Positions 17,953 to 26,561 of a stretch of DNA of 64,000 nt are shown here, piece after piece. Made by a program: the position numbers and the translations under genes. Every line of letters begins with the position of its first letter. Within the stretch, counting starts at the first letter, position 1. The stretch is from CAZKBP01 sp964551015 (GTDB taxonomy: Bacteria > Bacteroidota > Bacteroidia > Cytophagales > Microscillaceae): contig CAZKBP010000025.1 of the NCBI GenBank assembly GCA_964551015.1, positions 23,706 through 87,705 of the forward strand, written 5' to 3'. The notes below the pieces were generated by a model, which saw nothing but the letters and a program-made list of their open reading frames with translations, searched no databases and was not told the origin of the DNA.

Positions 17953-18045
17953 ACACTTTAATTTTTATGATCAAAATTCACATCAGTTTTGAGATTTTTT
18001 TACCTATCTTCCATCTAGAAATTGACTGTGAACTACAAAAACGAC

Positions 18046-18453
18046 ATGAAAATTATGCAAAAAAAGAATCCTTATGATGCCTTGGCTTCAAATATTCTGA
18101 GGAGTTTGAAGCATCAAAACCAAGCGTCTCCTCAAACTCAAAAATATTTGGACTCGGAGTTAGATAAATTACTGGCACAAACCTCCCCAAACGGGCAAAT
18201 CACAAATACAGGAAATAGCACACACCCGCGTGCAGTAGCTCGAGAACAGAATTTTCGAAGGCTAGAAACAGAACTCAATGGTTTCATCAACGAGTTGAGT
18301 GGAAGTCCTAATCAAGCTGACCTCGAGGCATTTTGCAAAAAAGTACTTCACTGGGAACAGAAAGTGTTTAGTACTCAACTGAATAAGACAGAAAAAGAGA
18401 TACTGATGGCACAAGGTTCACTAGCAAAAAATTTTACAACTTTCTTGACCTAG
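18046..18453 (+). CDS. Small hypothetical protein (135 aa)
   Basis: An unrecognised soluble protein. The ATG at 18046 is chosen; a TTG eight codons upstream would extend it, and an ATG at 18055 would shorten it. It is mostly helical and polar, with a Gln/Asn/Pro/Thr-rich linker (about 35-65) between an N-terminal helix (DALASNILRSL) and a helical C-terminal half (about 68-130) that contains KKVLHWEQKVFSTQLNKTE. No membrane span or signal peptide is present. A strong hairpin lies about 25 bp after the stop. Confidence 0.55.
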   Translation: MKIMQKKNPYDALASNILRSLKHQNQASPQTQKYLDSELDKLLAQTSPNGQITNTGNSTHPRAVAREQNFRRLETELNGFINELSGSPNQADLEAFCKKVLHWEQKVFSTQLNKTEKEILMAQGSLAKNFTTFLT

Positions 18454-18476
18454 CACTGATTTAATCAAAATTTTCT

Positions 18477-18513
18477 ATCTGCCTCTCGAGTAGCCAACAC
18501 TCGAGAGGTAGAT
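18477..18513. repeat. Strong 15-base-pair hairpin
   Basis: Arms at 18477-18491 and 18499-18513 pair along 15 positions with one G-T type mismatch, around the seven-base loop AGCCAAC. No T tract follows on either strand, so it is not a standard terminator. It lies between two convergent small genes. Confidence 0.5.
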
Positions 18514-18549
18514 GCAAACCATCTCGATCTTGCACTTCTAAGGGGCTCC

Positions 18550-18738
18550 TTACTCATTCTCTTCTCGGCCTCGATAAGCAGAGATAATATCATAAATAGT
18601 ACGCCGAGAAAGCCAAAACTCCTGCTCCAGCTTCTCGAGGCACTGGTCTAGACGCAGTCCTTGTTGATGATATAATTCCTGGAAACGCTCCAAGATTTTT
18701 TGATTTCGTTTCGCGATGAGATGTCCGTGTCTGGGCAT
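18550..18738 (-). CDS. Small helix-turn-helix protein (62 aa)
   Basis: A 62-residue basic protein that is almost entirely a helix-turn-helix: helices at about 11-24, 28-41 (LDQCLEKLEQEFW) and 44-57 (SRRTIYDIISAYR). The N-terminus PRHGHLIAKRNQ is basic. Small Bacteroidota proteins with this R-N-x-K-I start and S-R-R-T-I-Y-D recognition helix are probably DNA-binding, but I cannot assign a family with confidence. It could be a transcription factor or a fragment of a transposase-like protein. Confidence 0.55.
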   Translation of the reverse strand: MPRHGHLIAKRNQKILERFQELYHQQGLRLDQCLEKLEQEFWLSRRTIYDIISAYRGREENE

Positions 18739-19108
18739 AGTTCGTTCCTCGTTTGTAGATTAAATGTTGATCAGACTTCTTTTATGCTTGGTATTTTCTG
18801 GCTCTAATTCAGATGAATGTTATCTTTTAGGAGGACATAATGATCATGTCTGAAATCGGTAAATTTCAGTAACTGCTAATATTTTTAACAAATATAATAC
18901 CCTTCCTTTACTTTCAAACCATTATTCTCATTTAAATTCTGTTTGTCAATCATTTATTAGTAAAGATCAGATTTACAAATAAATAACGTTCGCAACTTGC
19001 GTATATTTTTCCCGTATGCAACGTGAATTCTTTACGTAGATCGCTCATTTAATTAGCAATTATAATCCTAATCTTGTATTTTTGCTAAAATTAAAAACAA
19101 TTATTTAT
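18739..19108. other. Divergent AT-rich intergenic region
   Basis: About 370 bp between a minus-strand HTH gene and a plus-strand membrane/coiled-coil gene. It contains the -7-like box TATTTTTG at 19077-19084, 25 bp before the next ATG, and an arrangement TTGC...GCAA around 19000-19020. No ORF was seen. Confidence 0.4.
19053..19084 (+). promoter_or_regulatory. Probable promoter (TTA-N21-TATTTTTG)
   Basis: TATTTTTG at 19077-19084 fits the TAnnTTTG half of the Bacteroidota consensus. The -33 half is TTA instead of TTG, with a correct spacing of 21. The distance to the ATG at 19109 fits a short leader. Confidence 0.4.
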
Positions 19109-19510
19109 ATGTTCTTTTACCTTGAAATGATGAATGAAGATTTTTTAGGAAGTTTAGATCGTCTACAGCTTGTTTTCTGCTGTAGTTTTTTGCTAGATGC
19201 TTCCAGCGCTTTGATGAGCCAAGAAACAGGCGTTTTGGCCATTGCTGATAAGATCGGCACGATTGCTTTGCTCATCTATGTCGCCTATGCATTGAGTCGT
19301 AAATTGGATAAGATGCATCAGGATTTCCAAACCGAAGAGGCAGAGATTCGCGAGCATTACAAAGAAGAAATCCGGCTCTTGAGTGAAGCACACGAGAAAA
19401 CAGTGCAAAGCCTGCTAGATAGCTTAAAAAAACGAGAAGAAGAAAATCGTGATCTGATCAAAATTCTTTATCGCAGTGGACTGATCCGAAAAATTGAATC
19501 TGGCTTGTAA
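19109..19510 (+). CDS. Small membrane-anchored coiled-coil protein
   Basis: A 133-residue protein, read from the ATG at 19109; the longer frame begins with TTG inside the promoter. The N-terminal third is hydrophobic, with spans at about 14-32 and 46-64 (ADKIGTIALLIYVAYALS). A charged helix or coiled coil occupies about 66-115, and a basic tail follows. It resembles small anchored coiled-coil proteins of phage or plasmids, but I cannot name a family. It is convergent with the peroxidase gene and shares a terminator with it. Confidence 0.6.
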   Translation: MFFYLEMMNEDFLGSLDRLQLVFCCSFLLDASSALMSQETGVLAIADKIGTIALLIYVAYALSRKLDKMHQDFQTEEAEIREHYKEEIRLLSEAHEKTVQSLLDSLKKREEENRDLIKILYRSGLIRKIESGL

Positions 19511-19592
19511 TAGGTTGCTGACTTAAAATGACAAAAGCTCCAATTGAGCTTTCAAAACAAACGACATTTTTTTTTCTGTTTTACTAAGTTTC

Positions 19593-19631
19593 AAAAAAAG
19601 GCTCTCCGTAGATGGAAGAGCCTTTTTTATG
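19593..19631. terminator. Bidirectional terminator
   Basis: AAAAAAAGGCTCT pairs with AGAGCCTTTTTT around an 11-base loop, giving T tracts in both directions between the convergent genes ending at 19510 and 19671. Confidence 0.8.
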
Positions 19632-19670
19632 AAAATCTTTTTAGGTAATCTCGAGCTTACAAGCCGCCAC

Positions 19671-21026
19671 TTAATCACAACCCATATCTGTTTTGGATTG
19701 CTCGTCCGCGTTGGGGAAGCATTGCCCAGAAGGCAAAGTAGAAGGCACGTAGCGCTGCAGATTGGCATCATACAAGCCATTTTCTATAAATTCTTTTAGA
19801 GCCATTACCTCTGATTCTGTCAATTTAAGGGGCTTGAATTGAGAGGCTAGCTGACTCGTGGGCACATTCATATTTTCGGGTACACCTTCATTTTTGTAGC
19901 GAATCACTTCTTCAATAGAAGTAAAAGAAGAACCGTGTCCATAGAAAGGCGAATCTTTGAGATTATACAATTGAGGAACTTTGAATTTGTACATATCTTC
20001 GGTACGACCCGTAAAACCTCCACGACCTTTATTACCCACAGAGTTAATATCGGCCTTATGCACATCGCCTCGCTCGTATAGATCTTTCATACCCAGGCCA
20101 TAGAAAGCCATAGAGTTAAGGGCAGGGCCGCTGTGGCAGGAACCGCACTCCGCTTTTCCGAAGAAAAGAATGGCACCTTCTTTTTGCAGTTCTGTCATCG
20201 CGTTGTTTTCGCCTTTGAGCCAGCGTTGGAAAGGAGCTTCGTTTGCCAGTGTAGTTCTTTCAAAAGCAGCCATGGCTAAGCCTGCGGTTTCTTGGCTGAT
20301 ACGCTCGTCAGTGGGCCAATTGGGGAAAGCAGCATTGAATAGATTAACATACTCTTGATTGGTTTCTAGGAGAGAACCTACTACTTGTTGACGGTGCACA
20401 TCCTGAGCGGCAATTGCTTGGATTTCCGTTCCTTCATAGCCGAGGTTATTTACTTCCTTGGGTGTGCCGGGTGTCCAGGCGGCTTCCGTACCCACGTTTA
20501 CGCCCGTGGCTCCGAATTGGCCATTCCAAAGAACATTGGTCTGATAAGCGATATTGAGTGAAGAAGGACTCTTGACATCCTGCACATCCAATTGATTCAT
20601 ATCTGTGTAATCAGGATTCACCTGCCGACCCTCGCCGATGAGGCCAAATCCCCAACCTCCTTCGCCAATACCCTGAGGAATACCTGCTTGGAAGCCTGCC
20701 GCTGCGTGGTGGCAGCTCGCGCAAGAATAGGAACCCAGACTGATATTGTTTTCAGGATTAAGGGCTAAACCTGTCTCGTGGAAAAGCATTTTTCCCAAGG
20801 CTACTTTTTCAGCAGTAATGGGGTTCTTAGGGTCTTGAGGGATATTAGCGAAGTCATCGCTATCTGGTAGAATGAAGTGGCTCTTGCCCACACCATTAGA
20901 AGCTTGCAGAAGGACTTCTGATAAATTACGATCCAGGGCTGATTCTCCGTTGGGGTCGCTGTCTTGGCTACAAGCACCAAGCCCTAATACGAACAAGCCC
21001 AACATGGTTAGATTTCTAAGTTTCAT
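19671..21026 (-). CDS. Di-haem cytochrome c peroxidase, lipoprotein (MauG/CcpA family)
   Basis: A 451-residue periplasmic haem protein. The N-terminus has a lipoprotein signal with the lipobox LGAC (Cys19). Two c-type haem motifs are visible: CASCH (C102-H106) in the N-terminal domain and CGSCH near residue 297 in the C-terminal domain. This gives the two-domain, two-haem plan of bacterial cytochrome c peroxidases. These enzymes reduce hydrogen peroxide with electrons from small cytochromes, though MauG-like relatives oxidise proteins instead. It stands alone between its terminator and a T9SS protein gene, with no partner cytochrome nearby. Confidence 0.92.
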   Translation of the reverse strand: MKLRNLTMLGLFVLGLGACSQDSDPNGESALDRNLSEVLLQASNGVGKSHFILPDSDDFANIPQDPKNPITAEKVALGKMLFHETGLALNPENNISLGSYSCASCHHAAAGFQAGIPQGIGEGGWGFGLIGEGRQVNPDYTDMNQLDVQDVKSPSSLNIAYQTNVLWNGQFGATGVNVGTEAAWTPGTPKEVNNLGYEGTEIQAIAAQDVHRQQVVGSLLETNQEYVNLFNAAFPNWPTDERISQETAGLAMAAFERTTLANEAPFQRWLKGENNAMTELQKEGAILFFGKAECGSCHSGPALNSMAFYGLGMKDLYERGDVHKADINSVGNKGRGGFTGRTEDMYKFKVPQLYNLKDSPFYGHGSSFTSIEEVIRYKNEGVPENMNVPTSQLASQFKPLKLTESEVMALKEFIENGLYDANLQRYVPSTLPSGQCFPNADEQSKTDMGCD

Positions 21027-21207
21027 TTTTTGAATAATTATCGCTTATACATACCATTGATTTTCTTGACTTTTCTTCTTTTGTAAGAAAAATATATGCT
21101 GTTTTTATAAGTTGCTGATTTTTAATAAATTATCATATTTCATATAAATAATTCTTCCATTTTTAGGAAGATAAAACACATTTGGGATAAGATTCATCAA
21201 AGAATAT

Positions 21208-22197
21208 CTATTGATAAATAATCCGCTTAAAATGCTGTCCGCTAGGGCTTTGCACAACGAGCGTGTAGAGTCCTTTGGGTTGTGCAGAGAGATCGAGGTC
21301 AATCAGATGAGCACCCTCAGCTGATGGAATGTCTTTCTGCCAGATCAATTTACCTTGATAGTTTAAGATCTGAAGACGAGTTATCACGAATAACTCCGAA
21401 ACTTTCAATTGCGTTTTGCCTCGTGTGGTAGGATTAGGGTAGATTTCCAGAGATACAGCTTCATCAAGAAACACAGACTCAATGCGTGAATAATGCTGCG
21501 TACCATCCTGGTCTTGCTGTCTCAAACGATAATAGTTGATGCCAGTTGCCGGATTGAAGTCTAGGTAAGAATAATATTGAGATTGATTGGTTGTGCCTGC
21601 TCCTGAGACAATCCCAATCGTTTGCCATGTGATTCCGTCTTGGCTTCGCTCCACAGCAAAAAAATCATTGTCTCGCTCACTACGTGTAGACCAGCTCACG
21701 AGTACTGTTTGGTTCTTTGGCTCTACTGAAAAGTCAAACAACTCCACAGGGAGCGTTGCAAAAGTGCCAAAACCATCACAATCATCGGGGCAGATTACAT
21801 CTCCATCGGCTGCTCTCCATACTGTGGTTTCACCAATTTGGATGTTATTGCTATTACCGCCTCCTGTACCTTTGAGGATGCTTCCCCCGTTGAACATGTC
21901 AATTCGTGATCCTTCGGGGAAGGCAATCTTTTTGCCAGTTTGAAAAAATAAAGTCCCTCTTACTTCAACACGAACAGGATCACCGGTAAGTGTAGTAGGG
22001 TTTCCAGCAGAAGCCGTTACACGTACTGCATCGCTTGCTCTAAGGATCACGATATCTCCTCCTCGTGGAATCCTCCCCGCAGACCAAGTGCTGGCATCTT
22101 CCCAATCGCCATCGCCAGTAGACTCGAGGATTGCCTGCGCAGACACGGATTGATAAACCAATAAAAAAAACCAAAATAGGGTGATATTTCTAACCAT
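21208..22197 (-). CDS. Secreted T9SS-sorted protein with G8-like N-terminal region
   Basis: A 329-residue exported protein. A signal peptide (1-20, ending VSAQ) is followed by a beta-rich domain (about 22-150) with the pattern W-E-D-A-S-T-W-x4-P-R-G-G-D, resembling the G8-like/beta-helix start of many Bacteroidota surface proteins. A fibronectin-like region (about 155-245) contains VSWSTRSERDNDFFAVERS. A type A T9SS sorting domain ends it (about 250-329, from LEIYPNPTTRG to FKRIIYQ). The repeated-domain layout is typical of anchored surface proteins. No catalytic motif was seen. Confidence 0.85.
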   Translation of the reverse strand: MVRNITLFWFFLLVYQSVSAQAILESTGDGDWEDASTWSAGRIPRGGDIVILRASDAVRVTASAGNPTTLTGDPVRVEVRGTLFFQTGKKIAFPEGSRIDMFNGGSILKGTGGGNSNNIQIGETTVWRAADGDVICPDDCDGFGTFATLPVELFDFSVEPKNQTVLVSWSTRSERDNDFFAVERSQDGITWQTIGIVSGAGTTNQSQYYSYLDFNPATGINYYRLRQQDQDGTQHYSRIESVFLDEAVSLEIYPNPTTRGKTQLKVSELFVITRLQILNYQGKLIWQKDIPSAEGAHLIDLDLSAQPKGLYTLVVQSPSGQHFKRIIYQ

Positions 22198-22553
22198 AGT
22201 GGATGTAAATAAGTGATTGCTGATTTACTATCACTATGACCAAAGCAATACCAGATTTTTAAGCATCTGTATATCAATTATTTACAAATGAACTGTGGAT
22301 TTATTTTCTCAATTAGAGAACTTGGAATACAAATAAGAAAATAGGATTTTAGAGGGTTTAAATAGCTCATTTTGAGTATTTGGTATGAAATACAACTTAC
22401 CGGAGACCAACCAAAAAAAATCAGGGATGAAATACAGGTTTTACTCGGATCGGATGACCCCAGCTAAGCCCTATGGGCATAATAGGAGGGATTTTAAAGG
22501 GTAAAACCTTTCCCAATGAGAGAATAACGCGATTGCGACACGAAAAGAATACC
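22198..22553. other. Intergenic region, no gene seen
   Basis: About 355 bp between two minus-strand genes. Apart from the short palindrome GCCCTATGGGC near 22470 and a weak AAAGG/CCTTT pair near 22490-22510 (possibly the terminator of the upstream regulator), I see nothing in it. Confidence 0.35.
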
Positions 22554-22940
22554 TTACCTATTTAATTGGAAGGTGGTCGACAGAGCCAGTTCTACGGCAA
22601 ACTCTAGCTCACAGGTTTTGAAGGGCTTGATGATATAATTGACCAGTGGCGTTTGCTTGGCTCTCTCGAAGACGTTGGCATCAGCTTCGGAAGAGATATA
22701 AATAACCGGCACAGGATAATACTGATTAATCTGTTTGACGATGTCTATTCCGTCTTTTTTTCCTTTAAGTTTGGTTTCGGCAATGATTAAGTCTAGTTTT
22801 TGGCTACGAGCAGAGCGCATGGCTGTGTCTTCTGTGCTAGCAATCATGAGGTTCAGTTGAGCCAGGCCGTATAAGGCTTCCTGAATATTTCTGAGGGATT
22901 TTTTATCCTGCTCCAAGATAAGAATATTAGTCGCTTGCAT
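22554..22940 (-). CDS. Single-domain receiver protein with Glu at the phosphoacceptor site
   Basis: A 128-residue CheY-like receiver with no output domain. The ATG at 22940 is preferred; an upstream start would add 28 poorly fitting residues. The normal features are present: an acidic patch near 10-12 (EQD), the Ser pair in VIYISSE, and the lysine in YIIKPF. However, the usual phosphoacceptor position is Glu55 (LIIAETKLKG, where LIIADIKLKG is typical). Glu at this site often mimics the phosphorylated state in receivers, so the protein may be locked active. No kinase is adjacent, and the large PAS kinase is 35 kb away. Confidence 0.85.
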   Translation of the reverse strand: MQATNILILEQDKKSLRNIQEALYGLAQLNLMIASTEDTAMRSARSQKLDLIIAETKLKGKKDGIDIVKQINQYYPVPVIYISSEADANVFERAKQTPLVNYIIKPFKTCELEFAVELALSTTFQLNR

Positions 22941-23436
22941 AGGGGTGTTTGTTTTGGTTTTTGAAAGACTGGTACTCGTGTATGAGCGGACCAGTTTGGC
23001 GATTGAAAATAAAGGGATAACCAAGCTTCGTAAGATTTTAGAGAAACAAGGAGGTACTTGTTTTCATTCCTTGTCCTGTTTTCACGTAAAATATCGCAGA
23101 ACCTCCTAGTCTTAACGGTTTGTATCAGGGAAATATACATTGACCAATATCTCATCTAAAGTACGAATTACAAGGAAAAGAAGCTACTGAAATTTGCCAA
23201 CAGTACTTTTTCCTTTGCTGATTCAGTTTTTTAGGCTGTCAAGATTCTCCATCCAGTACATTTCTACAATAAAAGCAACTTTAATTTCAAAATAAGATTA
23301 AATCTCAAAAATGGAATATATTCTACTTAATAAAAACATTTCATTTTTCATTAAGATTAATATCCTGATTTTCAAATATTTAGCTGGGTGGCACATTTTT
23401 GATACTATTACAGGTAAACACAAAAACCTTATTGCG
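22941..23436. other. Divergent AT-rich intergenic region
   Basis: About 495 bp between the receiver gene and a small plus-strand gene. A reading frame from an ATG at 23311 continues in frame into the small protein at 23437 and could be a longer form of it. Nothing else was recognised. Confidence 0.35.
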
Positions 23437-23619
23437 ATGAGCTTGAAAGAAGACTTAAACCCCAACCCTAACCAACTGAAGGATCAAGTGATCCGAGTTC
23501 AGGAATTGATATTTGACTTTACTAAGCAAATGTCCGAATTGAAAAGAAAGCTAGACCTGTTTGATAAAAACATGGAATACTGGCCTACCGTAGAAAGCAA
23601 CTCGACTCACCTTATGTGA
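23437..23619 (+). CDS. Small polar helical protein (60 aa)
   Basis: A 60-residue protein read from the ATG at 23437. An upstream in-frame ATG at 23311 would give 102 residues, with 42 extra residues of AT-driven, hydrophobic composition that look like untranslated DNA. The short form starts with an acidic Asn/Pro stretch and then forms one amphipathic helix with heptad character (VIRVQELIFDFTKQMSELKRKLD). It may oligomerise. A clear terminator follows within 35 bp, which supports a real transcript. Confidence 0.5.
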   Translation: MSLKEDLNPNPNQLKDQVIRVQELIFDFTKQMSELKRKLDLFDKNMEYWPTVESNSTHLM

Positions 23620-23652
23620 GATAGACAACCGAATCAGCCCTAATTAGTTACT

Positions 23653-23699
23653 AACCCTTTTCATATGGCACCAGCCCGCCGTCTGAAGAGGGTTTTTTC
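23653..23699 (+). terminator. Rho-independent terminator
   Basis: AACCCT-T-TTC pairs with GAA-G-AGGGTT around a GC-rich loop and is followed by TTTTTTC, downstream of the small gene ending at 23619. Confidence 0.6.
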
Positions 23700-23774
23700 T
23701 TTGAGGTCATTTCAGATGACGAAGTATCCATCAGAAAGCTTGTTATTTCTAGGGATAATGATTTTATTCCTTAA

Positions 23775-23932
23775 AGCTTGTTTAAATTTTAGGTTCGAGA
23801 GCGAAAAAGTTCAATTTTGGGTTCTGATAATATAAAATTTTGAAGTCATAATGGCATTATGGCTGAAAAATTTTATGAAATCAGGTTCCAAAAGTGGGCT
23901 TTTGCAGCCCGAAGATAATTTTTAAACAAGCT
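23775..23932. repeat. 158-bp fold-back (MITE-like) palindromic element
   Basis: The ends are AGCTTGTTTAAA and its inverse TTTAAACAAGCT. Inside there are paired arms TTGG/CCAA and CTGAT/ATCAG, an ATAAAATTTT/AAATTTTAT pair and a central CATAATG-G-CATTATG. Most of the element can fold onto itself. GCTTGTTTAAA also occurs at about 45723 and 48747, which hints at other fragments of the same family. Confidence 0.55.
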
Positions 23933-23954
23933 CTTACCTAAATCAAAATCTGTC

Positions 23955-24923
23955 ATGACCTCAACTCATTATTCCGCCTTAATCCAAGGTAATTTACAAG
24001 CGATTAGCATTGTTAGTAATCATTGGGAGCAAAGTATGCGCTTTTATCGAGAGGCATTGGGCTATCAATTGTTAGACGAAGGTTGGTTGAGTTTAGCCCA
24101 GAAAAAAGCATTTGGAAATCATCTGGGGCATTATGCTATTCTGGGTTATGAAGAAGGATCAGTGGTTCGCCTCTTAGAACTCGAGGACAAAAGGGCTTTG
24201 CCCAATCGCTTCTTAGCCCGCCCCTGGGACAATGGTTTGGCGGTCTTCGAGGCAGGAACACCCGACATAGAGCGGGCTTACTGGAAAGTACTTCGAACGC
24301 GTTTTGGAGCTACTACGGTTCCAGTGGAGTTTGAGGCAGAAGGGCCAGAGCCATTGGGCAAGGTAGCCATGAAAAGTACGGGTTTTATCGGCCCAGTAGG
24401 GGAGCAGGTGTTTGTCACACAAATTCTACACAGAAAAGGTGGCCAGAGTTTACTCCAAGAATCCTCCGTAAAAGGCATTAATACGCCCTTGAATGTGGTC
24501 ATTTCTATGAAAAATCGCGAGCCTATCGAGCAATTCTGGGAGAAAATCTTGGGCATACATCCGGTCAATGACTTACCACTGCGCCAGCCCGAAGCAGCGA
24601 TGATCATGGGAGGGCCCGCAGACATGGGCTTTGACATGCTCCTGATGGGGCACGGTACGGAGCGCATTGGTTTAGAACAGCATGTCTACGGCACTTATCA
24701 TCCTGATTACAGCTATGAAATTTTTCCTTGTACTTTCGAGAAAACGGGTCTGGCCTCGGCCGCCTGGCGTTGTCCTGATCTGGGAGAGGCCGAAAAACGT
24801 TTTCAGGAAAATGGCTATCAGATCATCAGTCGGGTAGCATTGCCCCTGAGATCCAAAAGAGAAACTCCAGCCGTGGTAGTAGTAGGCCCTCTGGGCGAAA
24901 TTATAGAGTTAGTCGAATCTTAA
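23955..24923 (+). CDS. Two-domain VOC (glyoxalase/bleomycin-resistance) family protein
   Basis: A 322-residue protein built of two vicinal-oxygen-chelate modules (about 12-160 and about 176-320). Each module starts with the typical pattern of a short strand and a helix (AISIVSNHWEQSMRFYREALGYQ and NVVISMKNREPIEQFWEKILGI), and the last strand ends in the metal-site Glu region (GEIIELVE). Such tandem VOC proteins are often extradiol-type dioxygenases, isomerases or binding proteins; the substrate cannot be read from the sequence. It is about 6 kb from the catabolic operon and on the opposite strand, so a link is only possible. Confidence 0.8.
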   Translation: MTSTHYSALIQGNLQAISIVSNHWEQSMRFYREALGYQLLDEGWLSLAQKKAFGNHLGHYAILGYEEGSVVRLLELEDKRALPNRFLARPWDNGLAVFEAGTPDIERAYWKVLRTRFGATTVPVEFEAEGPEPLGKVAMKSTGFIGPVGEQVFVTQILHRKGGQSLLQESSVKGINTPLNVVISMKNREPIEQFWEKILGIHPVNDLPLRQPEAAMIMGGPADMGFDMLLMGHGTERIGLEQHVYGTYHPDYSYEIFPCTFEKTGLASAAWRCPDLGEAEKRFQENGYQIISRVALPLRSKRETPAVVVVGPLGEIIELVES

Positions 24924-24977
24924 TCTTCATCAAATCCTTCACGATTTTCATTCCACATTTATCACTCTGAGCGTAGG

Positions 24978-25020
24978 ATAGGGGCTTCCCCTCTTGTAAA
25001 AGGGGAGCGAACCCTATTTT
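24978..25020 (+). terminator. Rho-independent terminator
   Basis: ATAGGG-G-CT-T-CCCCT pairs with AGGGG-A-GC-GAA-CCCTAT and is followed by TTTT, about 55 bp downstream of the VOC gene. Confidence 0.65.
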
Positions 25021-25167
25021 CAAATCGCTCTTCTCGGTCTAATATTGCGCTATACTTGTGGCAGTAATTGAATGCTTACTCAAGTAATTTCTGCTTAGAA
25101 AAGGATTCTAAACCAAGAAACCAAACCACGAGAAATTACGCTATTAAGCACAGCTAAATTGACCAAT

Positions 25168-25326
25168 ATGAAAAATCGAGAAGAAATAGAAAAAACTTTA
25201 ACCAGTGCCAGAGAGATCATAGAAAACTCTCAAAAACTGAGACAAGAAGCCCAGGAACATTTCAAAAAAATCTTAGGGAGTCGCTACCAAAATTATCAAA
25301 ACCAGTCCACCTCCAAAAGTTCTTAA
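25168..25326 (+). CDS. Small helical protein (52 aa)
   Basis: A short ORF with a clean ATG and stop. The first 40 residues form one continuous charged helix (EEIEKTLTSAREIIENSQK, then LRQEAQEHFKKIL), and the tail is rich in Gln, Asn and Ser. The composition is far from random DNA in this AT-rich region, and the next terminator lies about 160 bp downstream. No family is recognised. It may be a small structural or regulatory protein. Confidence 0.45.
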   Translation: MKNREEIEKTLTSAREIIENSQKLRQEAQEHFKKILGSRYQNYQNQSTSKSS

Positions 25327-25486
25327 GAAGCCATTTTTGGCTTCAAAGGCAGCATAGATACCTCTGATCTGTCGTTCGTAACAAAAAAGCGTTGTTCGTC
25401 ACATTAATTTGTTTGTGAGAGCAGACTTGCTTTTCTTTGAAACAAGCAATTTAAGCTTTTCTTTCATAGCAGTTATTGGTACTCAA

Positions 25487-25552
25487 TAAATGCCCAAGTC
25501 AGTTCTCGCCCTCCTATTATCCTTCAACTGGCTTCGGGCATTTATTTTTTGT
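25487..25552 (+). terminator. Long hairpin terminator
   Basis: AAATGCCC-A-AG-T-CAG pairs with CTG-G-CTT-C-GGGCATTT around a 25-base loop and is followed by ATTTTTTG. It probably ends the transcript of the small gene at 25168. Confidence 0.5.
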
Positions 25553-25701
25553 TTTCGGTAAATCGCTCACCTTAGACGAGGGGCAAATTTCCGCTCATCT
25601 GGCAATTTTTCTGATCTTTATTTAAATAAAGGGAACAGCCTATGATCTCAAGCTAATCATAAAAATACTTTCTATTAGACAAGCACGCACCTACTGTGCG
25701 T

Positions 25702-25902
25702 ATGCGTACGATAGCAGGAGGGAAGCGATCTCGAGAGGTTACTTACGATTTGGAAGAAACCAGAGAAATCTTAGGCTAATCTTTATTCATTCCATCTATC
25801 TTTGATCTCTCTGATTTAGAAGATCAGACCAAGAAAAATATAGAGATGGTATTGCCTAAAAAAGGATTACTTAACATAACAAAAATTATAGAACTGAGAT
25901 AA
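25702..25902 (+). pseudogene. Possible gene remnant with one in-frame stop
   Basis: A 67-codon frame starts with ATG, is broken by TAA after 25 codons (REVTYDLEETREILG then stop), and continues for 40 protein-like codons (SDLEDQTKKNIEMVLPKKGL). The charged composition on both sides looks coding, but the piece is short and I have no homologue in mind. It could also be chance. Confidence 0.25.
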
Positions 25903-25970
25903 ATAAGGTTAATTATGCGCTTAGACTTTTTCCTCATTTTTTTTGTTATCAAAAAAACACTATAAGTATC

Positions 25971-26561
25971 ATGGAATCAAGCATCACTATTGCCCATACT
26001 GAATCAATTCCTTTGGATCACAAGGGAAAATTCACGCGTGAATCCTTGCTCATTTTTTCAAACTTAAACCCAAACATCCAAGCCGAACTAGACGAAAACG
26101 GAAACCTGATCCTTATGAGCCCAACGAGTACTGAATCTGGACGTGCTTCTGGAAAATTTTATACTAAATTGGCTATCTGGGATTATCAAAACGGAGAACC
26201 GGGTGAGCTATTCGACTCCTCCACGGGATTTACCTTGCCTGATACTTCCGTGAAATCACCAGATGCGGCTTGGATTGAGAAATCTCGCTATGCTGCTTTG
26301 GAAAAAAGTGAAAAAAAGAAATACGCCCGGATTGTTCCCGATTTGGTAGGCGAAGTTTGCTCGGAAAGTGATCGTTTTCAAAACACTTACGAGAAATGTA
26401 AAAAATGGCTCGCCAATGGTGTGAAAGAAGTATGGTGCATTGATCCAAGCGTAAAAATCATTTTGCTCAGGAAAAATAAAGAAGCTCACTTCGAGGCTGA
26501 TGAGGTCGCTAGCTCCGATTTGCTTCCTGGATTTAGCATGAAAGCAGCTGATTTTGAGTAA
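25971..26561 (+). CDS. Uma2 family (DUF820) PD-(D/E)xK nuclease-fold protein
   Basis: A 196-residue member of the Uma2/DUF820 family, which has a restriction-endonuclease-like fold. The expected order is seen: an early Glu in AELDENGNLILMSP, then the strand with SPDAAWI (Asp near 98), then the acidic strand PDLVGEVCSESDR (Glu about 128). A helix with KCKKWLANGVKEVWCIDP follows, which matches the typical K-x5-Y/W-x2-x-G-V-x-E-x-W pattern. The family is widespread in cyanobacteria, chloroflexi and some Bacteroidota, often in many copies; its biological role is uncertain. A terminator lies 80 bp downstream. Confidence 0.85.
   Translation: MESSITIAHTESIPLDHKGKFTRESLLIFSNLNPNIQAELDENGNLILMSPTSTESGRASGKFYTKLAIWDYQNGEPGELFDSSTGFTLPDTSVKSPDAAWIEKSRYAALEKSEKKKYARIVPDLVGEVCSESDRFQNTYEKCKKWLANGVKEVWCIDPSVKIILLRKNKEAHFEADEVASSDLLPGFSMKAADFE

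Larger units (their letters stand above)
25327..25970. other. Intergenic region with terminator and a broken ORF
   Basis: About 645 bp. It contains a terminator at 25487-25552 and a stop-interrupted reading frame at 25702-25902. The rest is AT-rich with no other recognisable content. Confidence 0.4.

Noticed and set aside
23370..23410. Sigma-54 promoter (TGGCAC...TTGA) before the small gene at 23437
   Set aside because: The spacing between the two halves is one base short of the required distance, and the -12 half is not TTGC.
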